The translations under genes were made by a program, and so were the position numbers. 64,000 nucleotides of DNA, from contig NZ_VLKJ01000003.1 of NCBI RefSeq assembly GCF_007830315.1, positions 310,001 through 374,000 of the forward strand, written 5' to 3'. The notes under the pieces were generated by a model. The model saw only the letters and a list, made by a program, of their open reading frames with translations. It had not been told where the DNA came from and ran no database searches. Source of the stretch: Novosphingobium taihuense. GTDB lineage: Bacteria; Pseudomonadota; Alphaproteobacteria; Sphingomonadales; Sphingomonadaceae. Each line of letters starts with the position of its first letter. Positions within the stretch are counted from its first letter, which is position 1. Below, in pieces: positions 38,369-48,040 of this stretch.

Positions 38369-38908
38369 TCAGGCCGGCTTGGCAGCCTTGGCGCGTTCGA
38401 TCGCCTCAATGGTGATCTGTTTGGCGTCGTCAGCGCCGCCCCAGGTGCCGACGCGAACCCACTTGTCCTTTTCCAGGTCCTTGTAGTGGGTGAAGAAGTG
38501 CTCGATCTGCTGCAGCACGATCTCGGGGATGTCTTCCTTTTCCTTCACGTCCGAATAGTACGGGAAGGTCGAATCGACCGGCACGCAGACCAGCTTTTCA
38601 TCGCCGCCATGCTCGTCTTCAAGGTTGAGCACGGCGATCGGGCGCGCGCGGACGACCGAGCCGGGGACGAAGGGCGAGCGCGCAATCACCAGCGCGTCGA
38701 GCGGGTCGCCATCGGGCGAGAGCGTGTGCGGCACGAAGCCGTAGTTCGCCGGGTAGCGCATCGGCGTGTGCAGGATGCGATCGACGAACAGCGCGCCCGA
38801 AGCCTTGTCGAACTCGTACTTGACCGGCTCACCGCCGACCGGAACCTCGATGATGACGTTGAGGCTTTCCGGCGGATTGTCGCCGGTGGGAATCATGTCG
38901 ATGCGCAT
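38369..38908 (-). CDS. ppa: Inorganic pyrophosphatase, family I
   Basis: A 179-residue soluble enzyme that hydrolyses pyrophosphate and drives biosynthetic reactions. The active site GDPLDALVI supplies metal-binding aspartates, with KYEFDKASGALFVDRIL and YPANYGFVPHTL upstream and YKDLEKDKWVRVGTWGG near the end. Length is typical of the hexameric bacterial form. Convergent with pmbA. Confidence 0.96.
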   Translation of the reverse strand: MRIDMIPTGDNPPESLNVIIEVPVGGEPVKYEFDKASGALFVDRILHTPMRYPANYGFVPHTLSPDGDPLDALVIARSPFVPGSVVRARPIAVLNLEDEHGGDEKLVCVPVDSTFPYYSDVKEKEDIPEIVLQQIEHFFTHYKDLEKDKWVRVGTWGGADDAKQITIEAIERAKAAKPA

Positions 38909-38995
38909 CTTTGGCCCTGTTCGTTAAGGGTGGAGAGAATGCGCCGCCACTAGCGAACAGACTTGTGCACCGCAACAAGACTTATGGCGTAACCC

Positions 38996-39646
38996 TTATC
39001 CCAGCGCGTTTATCGTAAATGCAATTACGCCGATGTTGAACACGAAGGCTGCGAGCGAATGCAGCGTTGCGATACGCCGGATGGATCGACTCGTGATTTC
39101 TGTGTCCGATGTCTGGAACGTCATTCCCAGTGTGAAGCTGAAGTAGGCGAAGTCGAGATAATCCGGCGTTTTCGTGCCGGGGAATTCGATCCCTGCGCTG
39201 TCAGCCCCATCGTGGGCGGAATAGTAGAGGTGCGCGTAGTGCAGCGCGTACACCGTGTTGGCAAAGAGCCACGTCAGCGCCAGCGTGCCGATCAGCTTGG
39301 CCAGTGCCACGCTGTCCCCCCCCGAAGCGCGCGGCAATTCCGCCGCGATCGCCGCGAGGACGACCATCGTCACGATCGTGGTGATCGCCAGCACGAACAG
39401 CCGGTTGGCGTCGTTGTCTGCCGCGTGGCGGCGAATTTCGGCCACGCCCGAATCGCGCAGGAGCGGGATCAACGAAAGCAGGAACACCACCGCCGCAAGA
39501 TCGAACCCCATTGCAGCGGCATCCGTAATGCTCTGTGCCGCAGAAAAGTGCCGGAACCCGAAGAATCCCGCCACCAGCACCACAAGGAACAGGACGAAGC
39601 GCGGCGGCGCCAGCCGGTTTCCCAGCGTTGCGCCGCCGCGCGCCAT
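38996..39646 (-). CDS. DUF1345 membrane protein
   Basis: A 216-residue inner-membrane protein with five or so hydrophobic helices. It has the conserved run YALHYAHLYYSA, then DYLDFAYFSFTLGMTFQTSD and a C-terminal LHSLAAFVFNIGVIAFTINAL, which define DUF1345. The pore-helix-like FSFTLGMTFQ block recalls ion-channel families, but function is unproven. The start is 5 bp past the M61 peptidase stop, so they form one unit. Confidence 0.86.
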   Translation of the reverse strand: MARGGATLGNRLAPPRFVLFLVVLVAGFFGFRHFSAAQSITDAAAMGFDLAAVVFLLSLIPLLRDSGVAEIRRHAADNDANRLFVLAITTIVTMVVLAAIAAELPRASGGDSVALAKLIGTLALTWLFANTVYALHYAHLYYSAHDGADSAGIEFPGTKTPDYLDFAYFSFTLGMTFQTSDTEITSRSIRRIATLHSLAAFVFNIGVIAFTINALG

Positions 39647-39651
39647 GCCGC

Positions 39652-41613
39652 TTACTTCTTGGACTTTGCGGTCGCAGCGCCGGGACGCTTGGGCTCAAGC
39701 AGCATGTCGAGCCCGGTGGCAGCCTTGCCCGGTGCCACGCGTTCGAGCCACGGGTAGCGCAGCCCGTCCTTGTAATCGAGCTTGATGGTCTCGAAGCGGG
39801 CACCGCGCTTGACCAGCAGTTCCAACGGTGTGCCCTTTTCGCCCTTGGCGGCAGTGATCGCCTTCTTCAGGTCGTCCGCGCTGTAGGCCGTGCCGTTCAC
39901 CGCCATGATCTGCGTGCCGGTCACGATGCCCGCGTTGAACGCCGGGCTGTCCCAGCGCGTGCCGGTAACCTTGCCGTCCTTGTCGAGCGAGATGCCGATC
40001 GAGTTGGCAAGGCTCAAGCCTTTACCGAAATCGATCGCAGCCTTCATGTAGGGGTTGGGCTCTTCCTTCCAGACGAGCTTGTAGCCGCCCTTCTCGATCC
40101 CGTTCAGCGGCGCGGGCTGGCCCGGCTGGTTGATGCGGGTATCGATCAGCTTGGCCCAGTCATAGGGGTAGAGCGCGTTGAGCTTGGTGACGATCTCGTC
40201 GACCTCGAACGGGATCTGCCCGTAATCGCCCGGATTCATCCCGAAGAACGTCTTCGCGAAATCGTCGATCGACTTCTTGCCGCCGGTGCCTTCGCGAAGG
40301 ATCTGGTCGATCTCGAGCCAGACCAGTGCGCCTTCGGTGTAATAGTCCTCGTTGCGGGCAAGCGAGGAATAGGGCTTGGGCTTGCGCGAGGCAAAGACCG
40401 GATCGAATCCGGTATCCTCGACCGAGCGCCATTCGCGCCCCGGCTGCTGGGTAAAGCCACCGGCCCATGCCGCCAGCATGCCCAGCACCATGTCCTTGCC
40501 CTGCATGCCCGAACGCGCGGCCAGCACCGCGCCCCAGAATTGGTCCTGCCCTTCGTAGGTCCAAAGGAGGTCGCCCTGCATCGGCTGGCGATAATCGGGC
40601 GTCCACAGCCGCGCCGGGCGGCGGAACTTCCCCGACCACGAGTGTGAGTATTCGTGCGGGAGCAGGTTGCGATCCCACTCCTGTTTGGCCCACTCGGTAA
40701 AGGCCTCGGGCTCCAGCTGGTTCTCGCTCGACCGGTGATGTTCGAGGCCGATGCCGCCGATCTTGTCCGACAGGGCGAGGAGGAATTCGTAGTGATCGAA
40801 GTGGTTGGCGCCGAAGGCCAGCTTCGCTTCCTGCACCAGCGCGCTGTGGGCGGCGATGTGCTCGGGCTTGGCTTCGAGCTGTTCGGGCTTGTCCGCCACG
40901 ACATTGAGCGTGACGTTCTGACCCAGATCCCACTTCTTGAAGTACTTGCCGGCAAAGATCGGCGAATCGACCAGCGTTTCGTAGTCGGTCTCGGCCCAGG
41001 TCACGCGGTTGCCCGCCATGCTCATGCCATCGAGCGCCGTTGCCGGGGTCCAACCCTGCGGCAGGGTGACGGTCGGCTTGACCTTGATGCGGCGGACGTA
41101 GTGGCCTGCAGGATAAAGGCTCATCTTTTCCCACTGCAGGTTGAGCATTTCGGGCGTCATCGTGATGCGCCCTTCGGCCGATTGCAGCGGCGATGTGTGG
41201 ATCAGCTTGGCGACGACTTCCTTCGCGCCCGCAGGCAGCATGACATGGAAGGCATAGACCTCGACGCGGTCACGCTTCCATTCCACCGGCTTTCCATCGA
41301 CGAAGAACTGCACGCCGACCAGCTCGGCAAGCGGCCCGCGTGGACCGTGGTTGCCAGGCAGCCACTGCGGATAGAGCAGGATGAGTTCCTTTGCGCCTGC
41401 GGCCACCGGAATCGTCTGCGTTACCTTGTAGTCGCCGCGCACCACATCGGTCGCGTCGATGTCGAGCATCATAACGCCCGGATAGGCCACGTCCTGCGCG
41501 TCCGGCACGGTCTGCTGGATCGGCACGGCCATCGGCGCTGAATTGGCGGCAAGAGCCTGAGTGGAAACGGAAAGGGCGAGGAGGAGCGGTGCTGCCTTGA
41601 AGTGCTTGATCAT
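39652..41613 (-). CDS. M61-family metallopeptidase with PDZ domain, exported
   Basis: A 653-residue protein with signal peptide [15 protein letters not shown]. The N-terminal beta domain is followed by the zinc-peptidase domain with [14 protein letters not shown] (HExxH) and downstream Glu region [15 protein letters not shown], as in glycyl aminopeptidases, and a C-terminal PDZ domain ([25 protein letters not shown] type). Acts in the periplasm on peptides, preferring small N-terminal residues in studied members. Divergent from hisS, 102 bp between starts. Confidence 0.9.
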   Translation of the reverse strand: MIKHFKAAPLLLALSVSTQALAANSAPMAVPIQQTVPDAQDVAYPGVMMLDIDATDVVRGDYKVTQTIPVAAGAKELILLYPQWLPGNHGPRGPLAELVGVQFFVDGKPVEWKRDRVEVYAFHVMLPAGAKEVVAKLIHTSPLQSAEGRITMTPEMLNLQWEKMSLYPAGHYVRRIKVKPTVTLPQGWTPATALDGMSMAGNRVTWAETDYETLVDSPIFAGKYFKKWDLGQNVTLNVVADKPEQLEAKPEHIAAHSALVQEAKLAFGANHFDHYEFLLALSDKIGGIGLEHHRSSENQLEPEAFTEWAKQEWDRNLLPHEYSHSWSGKFRRPARLWTPDYRQPMQGDLLWTYEGQDQFWGAVLAARSGMQGKDMVLGMLAAWAGGFTQQPGREWRSVEDTGFDPVFASRKPKPYSSLARNEDYYTEGALVWLEIDQILREGTGGKKSIDDFAKTFFGMNPGDYGQIPFEVDEIVTKLNALYPYDWAKLIDTRINQPGQPAPLNGIEKGGYKLVWKEEPNPYMKAAIDFGKGLSLANSIGISLDKDGKVTGTRWDSPAFNAGIVTGTQIMAVNGTAYSADDLKKAITAAKGEKGTPLELLVKRGARFETIKLDYKDGLRYPWLERVAPGKAATGLDMLLEPKRPGAATAKSKK

Positions 41614-41715
41614 GGTGCATGTTCATGGCGCGAAGAAGTCGCATCCGCAACCATCAGCGCGCACCTTTTTCTGACCGCTTTCCGTTTTCGCGCTTTCGGG
41701 CTAATCGCGCGCTCC

Positions 41716-43053
41716 ATGAGCACACAGACACCAAGCATTCAGACGCCTCAGGCCATCCGCGGCACCCAGGACATCTTCGGCCCTGATGCCGAGGCCTTCG
41801 CCTTCGTCGTCGAGACCTTCGAACGCGTCCGCAAGCTCTACCGCTTTCGCCGCGTGGAAATGCCGGTGTTCGAAAAGACCGCCGTTTTCAGCCGCTCGCT
41901 GGGCGAGACGACCGACGTCGTCTCAAAAGAAATGTACAGCTTCGAGGATCGCGGCGGAGAATCGCTCACCCTGCGCCCCGAATTCACCGCAGGGATCGCC
42001 CGCGCCTACCTCACCGACGGCTGGCAGCAGTACGCGCCGTTGAAGGTGGCGACGCACGGGCCGCTGTTCCGCTACGAACGCCCGCAGAAGGGCCGCTATC
42101 GCCAGTTCCACCAGATTGACGCCGAGGTTATCGGTGCGGCCGAGCCGCAGGCCGACGTCGAACTCCTCGTCATGGCCGACCAACTGCTCAAGGAACTGGG
42201 CATTGCTGATGGCGTCACGCTGCAGCTCAACACGCTGGGCGATGGAGCCAGCCGCGATGCCTGGCGGGCCGCGCTGATCGACTACTTCCGCGCCGTGAAG
42301 GGCGAGCTTTCCGAGGACTCGCAGGACCGCCTCGAACGCAACCCCTTGCGCATTCTCGACAGCAAGGACCCGCGCGACAAGCCGTTCACCGCCGACGCGC
42401 CGAAGATCGACGATTTCCTCAGCGCCGAAGCGCAGGACTTTTTCGCCAAGGTCACCGGCGGCCTTGATGCCGCAGGCGTCGAATGGACCCGCGCCCCGGC
42501 GCTCGTCCGTGGCCTCGACTACTACCGCCACACCGCCTTCGAATTCGTCACCGACCGCCTGGGCGCGCAGGGCACCGTGCTCGGCGGCGGACGCTACGAC
42601 GGGTTGATGGAAGCGCTTGGCGGCGCGGCCACGCCTGCGGTCGGCTGGGCTGCGGGCATCGAGCGGTTGGCGATGTTGGTGGGGGACCAGTATCCATCTA
42701 CGGATACTGAGGTTGTAGTCTTCACTGAGCTTACAGAGCTAGAAAACCTTGCGATTTCTGTCGCCAGCGCCATTCGTGCGGGCTCGCCTTCTGAGTTGGC
42801 GGTGCATGCTGACTTGTTGATTTCGGGATCGCCTAAGAAGCGGTATCAAAAGGCAAAGGCGTCTGGTGCATGGCGTGCATTGTCGATCGAAGGCCTTGGA
42901 GGTGTCTTGGGGATCGCCCGACTCCGAGATCTTAACGTTGAAAGCGCTTCGCCAGTTAGAAGCCGGATAAAGGCTGCACTTGAGACAAGATTCAATATTC
43001 AGGAAACTGAGGTGGCGAACGCACATACGTGGGTGTTGGTGAGTAAGAAGTGA
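41716..43053 (+). CDS. hisS: Histidyl-tRNA synthetase with compositionally distinct 3' end
   Basis: A 445-residue class II synthetase. Motif 1 ([19 protein letters not shown]), motif 2 ([18 protein letters not shown]), the histidine-specific [15 protein letters not shown] and motif 3 (GGGRYDGL, then [12 protein letters not shown]) are intact. From about 42680 the base composition falls: I counted 53% G+C in 42721-43020 against 73% in 42541-42600, with codons such as TCT, GTA and CTA. This part encodes the anticodon-binding domain ([19 protein letters not shown]). The frame stays open, so the gene should function. The stop overlaps the prfA GTG start. Confidence 0.93.
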   Translation: MSTQTPSIQTPQAIRGTQDIFGPDAEAFAFVVETFERVRKLYRFRRVEMPVFEKTAVFSRSLGETTDVVSKEMYSFEDRGGESLTLRPEFTAGIARAYLTDGWQQYAPLKVATHGPLFRYERPQKGRYRQFHQIDAEVIGAAEPQADVELLVMADQLLKELGIADGVTLQLNTLGDGASRDAWRAALIDYFRAVKGELSEDSQDRLERNPLRILDSKDPRDKPFTADAPKIDDFLSAEAQDFFAKVTGGLDAAGVEWTRAPALVRGLDYYRHTAFEFVTDRLGAQGTVLGGGRYDGLMEALGGAATPAVGWAAGIERLAMLVGDQYPSTDTEVVVFTELTELENLAISVASAIRAGSPSELAVHADLLISGSPKKRYQKAKASGAWRALSIEGLGGVLGIARLRDLNVESASPVRSRIKAALETRFNIQETEVANAHTWVLVSKK

Positions 43054-44114
43054 GCGTCTCCGAAGCCCGTCTCGCCCAGATCGCCAACCGCTTCGCCGAA
43101 CTCGAAGCGCGGCTGGCCTCGGGCACACTGGAAGGCCCGGACTTCATCGCCGCCAGCCGCGACTATGCGGAACTCGAACCCGTCGCCCGCGTGGCGCGCG
43201 AGATCGCGGACATGCGCGCCGAACTGGCCAGCCTCGCTGCGCTTGATGACCCCGACATGCGCGAACTGGCCGACGAGGAACTGCGCCGCATCCACGCCGA
43301 CCTTCCGCAAGCCGAACACCGCCTCGCCATCGCGATGCTGCCGCGCGATTCGGCGGACAGCCGCCCGGCCATGCTCGAAATCCGCGCCGGTACCGGCGGC
43401 GATGAAGCCGCGCTCTTCGCTGCCGACCTGTTCCGCATGTACGAACGCTACGCCGCCGAGCAGGGCTGGCGGGTCGAGGTCGTCTCGGTCAACGCCAACG
43501 ACATCGGCGGCTACAAGGAAGTCGTTGCGAACGTCGCGGGTAACGGCGTCTTCGCCAAGCTCAAGTTCGAGAGCGGCGTCCACCGCGTCCAGCGCGTGCC
43601 CGTGACCGAGTCTGGCGGGCGCATCCACACCTCCGCCGCCACCGTTGCGGTCCTGCCAGAACCCGATGAAGTCGACGTGCGGATCGAGGACAAGGACCTC
43701 AAGATCGACGTATATCGGGCGAGCGGCGCGGGTGGACAGCACGTCAACACCACCGATTCCGCCGTGCGCATCACCCACCTGCCTACCGGCACGGTCGTGA
43801 CCTGCCAGGACGGGCGCAGTCAGCACAAGAACAAGGACAAGGCGATGCAGGTCCTGCGCGCCCGCCTGTTCGAGGCCCAGCGCGATGCGGCACAGGGCGA
43901 AGAGGCCGAGGCGCGCAAGGCGATGGTCGGCTCGGGCGATCGCTCCGAACGCATCCGCACCTACAACTTCCCCCAAGGCCGCGTGACCGACCACCGCATC
44001 AACCTCACGCTCCATCGCCTGCCCGAAATCCTCGAAGGCCCCGGTCTAGCCGAACTGATCGATGCCCTGATCGCCGAGGACCAGGCGAAGCGCTTGGCAG
44101 CGATGGATGGATAG
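43050..44114 (+). CDS. prfA: Peptide chain release factor 1
   Basis: A 354-residue RF1 recognising UAA and UAG. GGQ is at G228-Q230 in [18 protein letters not shown], and the stop-codon recognition region around [18 protein letters not shown] is present. The GTG start at 43050 overlaps the hisS TGA (GTGA), giving translational coupling. Followed by prmC, which methylates the GGQ glutamine, with an overlap at the junction. Codon use is again G+C-rich from the first codons. Confidence 0.96.
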   Translation: MSVSEARLAQIANRFAELEARLASGTLEGPDFIAASRDYAELEPVARVAREIADMRAELASLAALDDPDMRELADEELRRIHADLPQAEHRLAIAMLPRDSADSRPAMLEIRAGTGGDEAALFAADLFRMYERYAAEQGWRVEVVSVNANDIGGYKEVVANVAGNGVFAKLKFESGVHRVQRVPVTESGGRIHTSAATVAVLPEPDEVDVRIEDKDLKIDVYRASGAGGQHVNTTDSAVRITHLPTGTVVTCQDGRSQHKNKDKAMQVLRARLFEAQRDAAQGEEAEARKAMVGSGDRSERIRTYNFPQGRVTDHRINLTLHRLPEILEGPGLAELIDALIAEDQAKRLAAMDG

Positions 44115-44121
44115 ACCGGGG

Positions 44122-45009
44122 ATGGCTGACTGCATGGGTGGAGGGACCATCGCCGCCGCCCTCCGCATCGCCACCGAGCGCCTGTCCGCCACAAGCGATA
44201 CCGCGCGCCTCGATGCCGAACTGCTGATGGCCCACGCGCTCGGCTGCAGCCGCACCGACCTGCTGCTGCGGCATATGCAGGCCGAGGCTCCGGCAGCGTT
44301 CGCCCAGCTCGTTGAACGCCGCCTCACCCACGAACCTGTCGCCTACATCACCGGCACTGCGGAGTTCTACGGTCTCGATCTCGCCGTCACGCCTGATGTG
44401 CTGATCCCGCGCGGCGATACCGAAACCCTCGTCGAAGCCGCGCGCGAGGCCTTTGCCGATCGCAGTCCGCCCCGCCGCATCCTCGATCTCGGCACGGGCT
44501 CGGGCGCGTTGCTGCTTGCAGCGCTGTCGCTGTGGCCCGATGCGGAAGGGATCGGCATCGAACGCTCCCCTGGCGCGCTCGCTGTTGCGAAGGCCAATGG
44601 CGAGCGCCACGCGCCCGCCGCACGGTTCCTCGCAGGCGACTGGACGATATCGGGCTGGGCCGACGATCTGGGCCAGTTCGATCTTGTCCTGTCCAACCCG
44701 CCCTATGTCGAGGACGCTGCCGAACTGGCCGCCTCGGTCCGCGCGCACGAGCCCGCGTCGGCGCTCTTTTCCGGACCGGAAGGGCTCGACGACTACCGCA
44801 TTCTGATCCCGCAACTGCCAGGCCTGCTGGCCGCAGATGGCATCGCGATTGTCGAGATCGGCTGGTTGCAGGCCGATGCCGTATCGGCTCTGGCGCAGGC
44901 CGCCGGGATGAGCGCGGGTGTCCATTGCGATCTTGCGTCAAGAAAAAGGGCGGTGGAAATGGCGCGAATTACCAATATTCCTCTTGGCAAGGGACCTGCG
45001 GCCTACTAA
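44122..45009 (+). CDS. prmC: Release factor glutamine methyltransferase
   Basis: A SAM-dependent enzyme of about 295 residues that methylates the GGQ glutamine of release factors. The SAM motif is ILDLGTGSGALLLAAL and the catalytic NPPY is at N192-Y195 (DLVLSNPPYVED). The N-terminal helical substrate domain with ETLVEAAREAF is present. ATG codons at 44107 (overlapping prfA), 44122 and 44134 are all possible; 44122 is chosen for its CCGGGG upstream. Operon with hisS and prfA. Confidence 0.93.
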   Translation: MADCMGGGTIAAALRIATERLSATSDTARLDAELLMAHALGCSRTDLLLRHMQAEAPAAFAQLVERRLTHEPVAYITGTAEFYGLDLAVTPDVLIPRGDTETLVEAAREAFADRSPPRRILDLGTGSGALLLAALSLWPDAEGIGIERSPGALAVAKANGERHAPAARFLAGDWTISGWADDLGQFDLVLSNPPYVEDAAELAASVRAHEPASALFSGPEGLDDYRILIPQLPGLLAADGIAIVEIGWLQADAVSALAQAAGMSAGVHCDLASRKRAVEMARITNIPLGKGPAAY

Positions 45010-45213
45010 TTGTGTTTACAGGCAGGGGACGGACGAAGGCTTCCCGTCCCGGCCAGCTCCACCATTTGCAGGGAATATCGGCCAACGGGGCCGGGACGAG
45101 CGCAGATGCTGGGAACCCCGATTCGCATGATGCGGACCGGTGGCGGAGGGTTGCGCGGCATACGGGTTGCTCAAGCTTTACGAGAGGCCGCCCCATTTAA
45201 GGAAGTGCCTGAG

Positions 45214-46182
45214 TTGAATAACAATCGTGGTAACAACCGCCGTCGCGGTCGGGGCAACAACAATCGCCCGCAGAACGGTGGTCAGCAGCTCAACCGGATC
45301 GACAGCCGCGCAAGGGGCAATGCCCCGCAGATGCTGGAGAAGTATCGCAAGCTTGCGCAGGACGCTCACCTCAACGGTGATCGCGTGCAGGCCGAATACT
45401 ATCTGCAGTTCGCCGACCACTACTTCCGCGTGATCGCCGACACCCGCGTCCGCCAGGAAGAACAGCGCGCTCGCCCCAATGGCGAACGCTGGCAGGAGCA
45501 GGAAACCGACGACAACGGCGACGACTTCAGCGTCGAAGGCGATTTCCCGGCATTCGACCGCCCGAGCTCAACCCGCCACGAGCGCGAAGATCGCAGCGAA
45601 AGCCGCCAGCGTGATGATCGCCCGCAGCGCGAAGATCGTGCCCGTGACGAGCGTCCCCGCGAAGACAGGCCCCGCGACGACAGGCAGCGCGAAGATCGCG
45701 GCGAGCCTCGCCAGCGCGACGAGCGTCCTCGCGAAGCCCGCGAAGACCGCCCCCGCGAGGATCGTAACGAAGGCCGCCGCGAGAACCGCCGGTTCGACCG
45801 CAGCCGCAGCCGCGAGGCTGAGGCCGAAGTTGCCATGGAAGAGCGTCTTCCCGGTGAAGGCGTCCCCGCCATCGAGGGCGAGCCGATTGCCGAGGTTGCC
45901 GACAACCCGTTCGTCCGCGAAAGCCGCGCCGGTCGTGGCTTGCGTCCGCGAACCGAGCGTCGCCCGCGCCGCACGGCTGAAGACGAGGCACCTGCCACGC
46001 TCGACGCCTCGTTCCTGCCGCCCTCGATCAGCACCCGTAGCGAGCCCGAGCCGGAAGCACCTGCTCCCGCCCCCGTGGTCGCCCCCGAGACTGCCGACGA
46101 GGCACCGGCACCCGCGCCCAAGAAGCGCGGTCGCCCTCGCAAGAACCCCTTGCCCGAGGCCACCGCACCGGCAGAGGGCTGA
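45214..46182 (+). CDS. DUF4167 protein with long Arg/Asp/Glu-rich region
   Basis: A 322-residue protein. The first 85 residues are the DUF4167 domain: MNNNRGNNRRRGRGNNNRP, then LEKYRKLAQDAHLNGDRVQAEYYLQFADHYFRVI. Residues about 125-210 are a low-complexity RDERPRED-type tract, and the C-terminus is acidic, Pro/Ala-rich with an AT-hook-like PKKRGRPRKNP. The TTG at 45214 is the likely start (AAGGAAG upstream; homologues begin MNNNRGNN). The basic N-terminus and AT-hook suggest nucleic-acid binding. It follows prmC by 204 bp; function unknown. Confidence 0.82.
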   Translation: MNNNRGNNRRRGRGNNNRPQNGGQQLNRIDSRARGNAPQMLEKYRKLAQDAHLNGDRVQAEYYLQFADHYFRVIADTRVRQEEQRARPNGERWQEQETDDNGDDFSVEGDFPAFDRPSSTRHEREDRSESRQRDDRPQREDRARDERPREDRPRDDRQREDRGEPRQRDERPREAREDRPREDRNEGRRENRRFDRSRSREAEAEVAMEERLPGEGVPAIEGEPIAEVADNPFVRESRAGRGLRPRTERRPRRTAEDEAPATLDASFLPPSISTRSEPEPEAPAPAPVVAPETADEAPAPAPKKRGRPRKNPLPEATAPAEG

Positions 46183-46205
46183 GGCCATTCCATTTTGAGA
46201 GAACG

Positions 46206-46244
46206 CGAGGCCGCAGAGATTTCCACCAGATCTCTGCGGCCTCG
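46206..46244 (+). terminator. 15-bp perfect hairpin after the DUF4167 gene
   Basis: CGAGGCCGCAGAGAT (46206-46220) pairs exactly with ATCTCTGCGGCCTCG (46230-46244) around a 9-nt loop. No T-run follows, so it may be a terminator of unusual form or a transcript-stabilising structure. Confidence 0.5.
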
Positions 46245-46357
46245 GCACGTCCGGGGCCAACATCTTCCGACAAGCTCGGGATGGGCGAGGCAAGGGAAGT
46301 GACCTGACGGCCTGCAAGGCTTGCGGGCAGCACCGGCCAGCCCCATAGCAGGGGGGC

Positions 46358-47953
46358 ATGAGCAGCTTCCGCTTCCCCCTTCGCCCGATCCCCCGCGATT
46401 CCCTGCTGACCATTGCCGCCGGTGGTCTGGCCGCCTGCGGGTTCCAGCCATTGGGATTATGGCCGCTGACGCTGGCTGCCTTCGCGTTCCTGATTCATCG
46501 CCTGCACGTGGTGAAGACCTGGCGTCAGGCCATGCTTGCCGGATGGCTGTTCGGGGTCGGGCACTTCACCGTCGGCAATGGCTGGATTGCGACCGCCTTC
46601 ACCTATCAGGCCGAGATGCCTGCATGGCTTGGCTGGATCGCGGTGTTCCTGCTGGCACTCTATCTCGCGGTCTTTCCCGCGCTCGCCACATGGGCGGGCT
46701 GGTGGCTGGCGAACACCCGCCGCGCCATGCTTCTGCCTGCCTTTGCTGCAAGCTGGATCGTGGCCGAGTGGCTGCGCTCGTGGCTCTTCACCGGCTTTGC
46801 GTGGAATCCGCTGGCCATGGTCACGCTCGGCGAGTTCGAGCGTCCCGGCCTCGCGCTGGCGGCGCAATGGACCGGTACATATGCGCTGTCCGGCCTTGTC
46901 GTGCTGCTAGCGGGCTGGTGGCTTTTCGCGCTCAGGGCGTGGCGGCAGGGGACAAAGTGGGCCGCAGGCGCATACGCGCTCGGCCCCGCGTTGCTGATGG
47001 TCCTGCCCCTGCATGGCGAGCGCCGCGAGGGCACCTTGCCGTTCACGCTGGTCCAGCCCGACGTACGCCAGGAGCTGCTCGCCGATCCTGCAAACTTCGA
47101 GAACCAGTTCCGCCAGACCGCCATGCTCTCGCTCGCCCGCAAGCCCGGCGAGAAGCGGCTGGTGCTCTGGCCCGAAAGCGGCGTCCCCGATTTTCTCCGC
47201 CCCGGCTACGCCCAGTTCTGGTACGACGAGACGACCTATGCCTCCGACCCGGTGCTGGCCCGCGAACGTCTCGGCCGCGTTGCGGGTAACGGTGGCCTGT
47301 TGCTCACCGGTACCACCGACCTTGCGATGAAGGGACGCAAGGTCATCGGCGCGTGGAACGTGGTGACCGCGCTCGATTCGTCCGGCACGATCCGCGGCTC
47401 GTACGCCAAGTCCCATCTCGTGCCCTATGGCGAATACCTGCCCATGCGCGATATTCTCGAGCCGCTCGGCCTTTCGCGGCTGGTCGCAGGCAGCCTCGAT
47501 TTCTTCTCCGGACCGGGACCGCGCACGGTTGACTTCGGCCCCCCCGCGCAAGGTGGCTGGGGCAAGGCAGGCTTCCAGATCTGCTACGAGATCATCTTTT
47601 CAGGCCAGGTCGTCGATCGCGCAAATCGCCCCGACTACCTGTTCAACCCCTCGAACGACGGCTGGTTCGGTGCCTGGGGGCCGCCGCAGCACCTGGCTCA
47701 GGCGAGGATGCGGGCAATCGAGGAGGGCCTTCCGGTCCTGCGCGCCACGACTACCGGGATCAGCGCCGTGGTCGATGCCGATGGCGTCGTGCGCCAGTTC
47801 ATCCCGCCGCAGCGCGCAGGACGGCTCGATGGCAAGGTGCCGCCCGCCCATGCGCCCACCCTGTTCGCGCGCACCGGCAACATGCTCGCGCTTGGCTGGG
47901 CAGTAGTCCTTCTTTTCGTTGCGCTGGTTGCAAGTGCTACACGGAAACGCTAA
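46358..47953 (+). CDS. lnt: Apolipoprotein N-acyltransferase
   Basis: A 531-residue inner-membrane enzyme that adds the third acyl chain to lipoproteins. About six hydrophobic helices precede the periplasmic nitrilase-like domain, and a final helix (MLALGWAVVLLFVALVA) closes it. The Glu-Lys-Cys triad is E273 (LWPESG), K351 (SYAKSHLVPYGEYLP) and C409 (FQICYEIIF). The N-terminus has FQPLGLWPLTLAAFAFL. Upstream of metK on the same strand with 87 bp between. Confidence 0.94.
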   Translation: MSSFRFPLRPIPRDSLLTIAAGGLAACGFQPLGLWPLTLAAFAFLIHRLHVVKTWRQAMLAGWLFGVGHFTVGNGWIATAFTYQAEMPAWLGWIAVFLLALYLAVFPALATWAGWWLANTRRAMLLPAFAASWIVAEWLRSWLFTGFAWNPLAMVTLGEFERPGLALAAQWTGTYALSGLVVLLAGWWLFALRAWRQGTKWAAGAYALGPALLMVLPLHGERREGTLPFTLVQPDVRQELLADPANFENQFRQTAMLSLARKPGEKRLVLWPESGVPDFLRPGYAQFWYDETTYASDPVLARERLGRVAGNGGLLLTGTTDLAMKGRKVIGAWNVVTALDSSGTIRGSYAKSHLVPYGEYLPMRDILEPLGLSRLVAGSLDFFSGPGPRTVDFGPPAQGGWGKAGFQICYEIIFSGQVVDRANRPDYLFNPSNDGWFGAWGPPQHLAQARMRAIEEGLPVLRATTTGISAVVDADGVVRQFIPPQRAGRLDGKVPPAHAPTLFARTGNMLALGWAVVLLFVALVASATRKR

Positions 47954-47985
47954 GCGAGCGGGACATAAAGCTTTCTTTATATTGC

Positions 47986-48040
47986 GGGCATCCAAGCATA
48001 GGGCCCGGATGACTTAAGCCCACCTGGCATAGGACTTCCA
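47986..48040 (+). promoter_or_regulatory. Structured metK leader (possible pseudoknot)
   Basis: CATCC (47989-47993) can pair with GGATG (48007-48011). The loop between holds GGGC (48001-48004), which can pair with GCCC at 48018-48021, giving an H-type pseudoknot. A second GGGC at 47986-47989 competes for the same GCCC. The ribosome-binding AGGA lies at 48031-48034. Not a match I can assign to a known SAM riboswitch class. Confidence 0.35.

Noticed and set aside
42680-43053. Frameshift or pseudogene in hisS
   Set aside because: The frame is open to the stop that couples to prfA, and the [15 protein letters not shown] region still resembles the anticodon-binding domain.
47953-48040. Known SAM-II or SAM/SAH riboswitch before metK
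   Set aside because: The conserved core sequences of those classes are not present; only a generic pseudoknot can be drawn.
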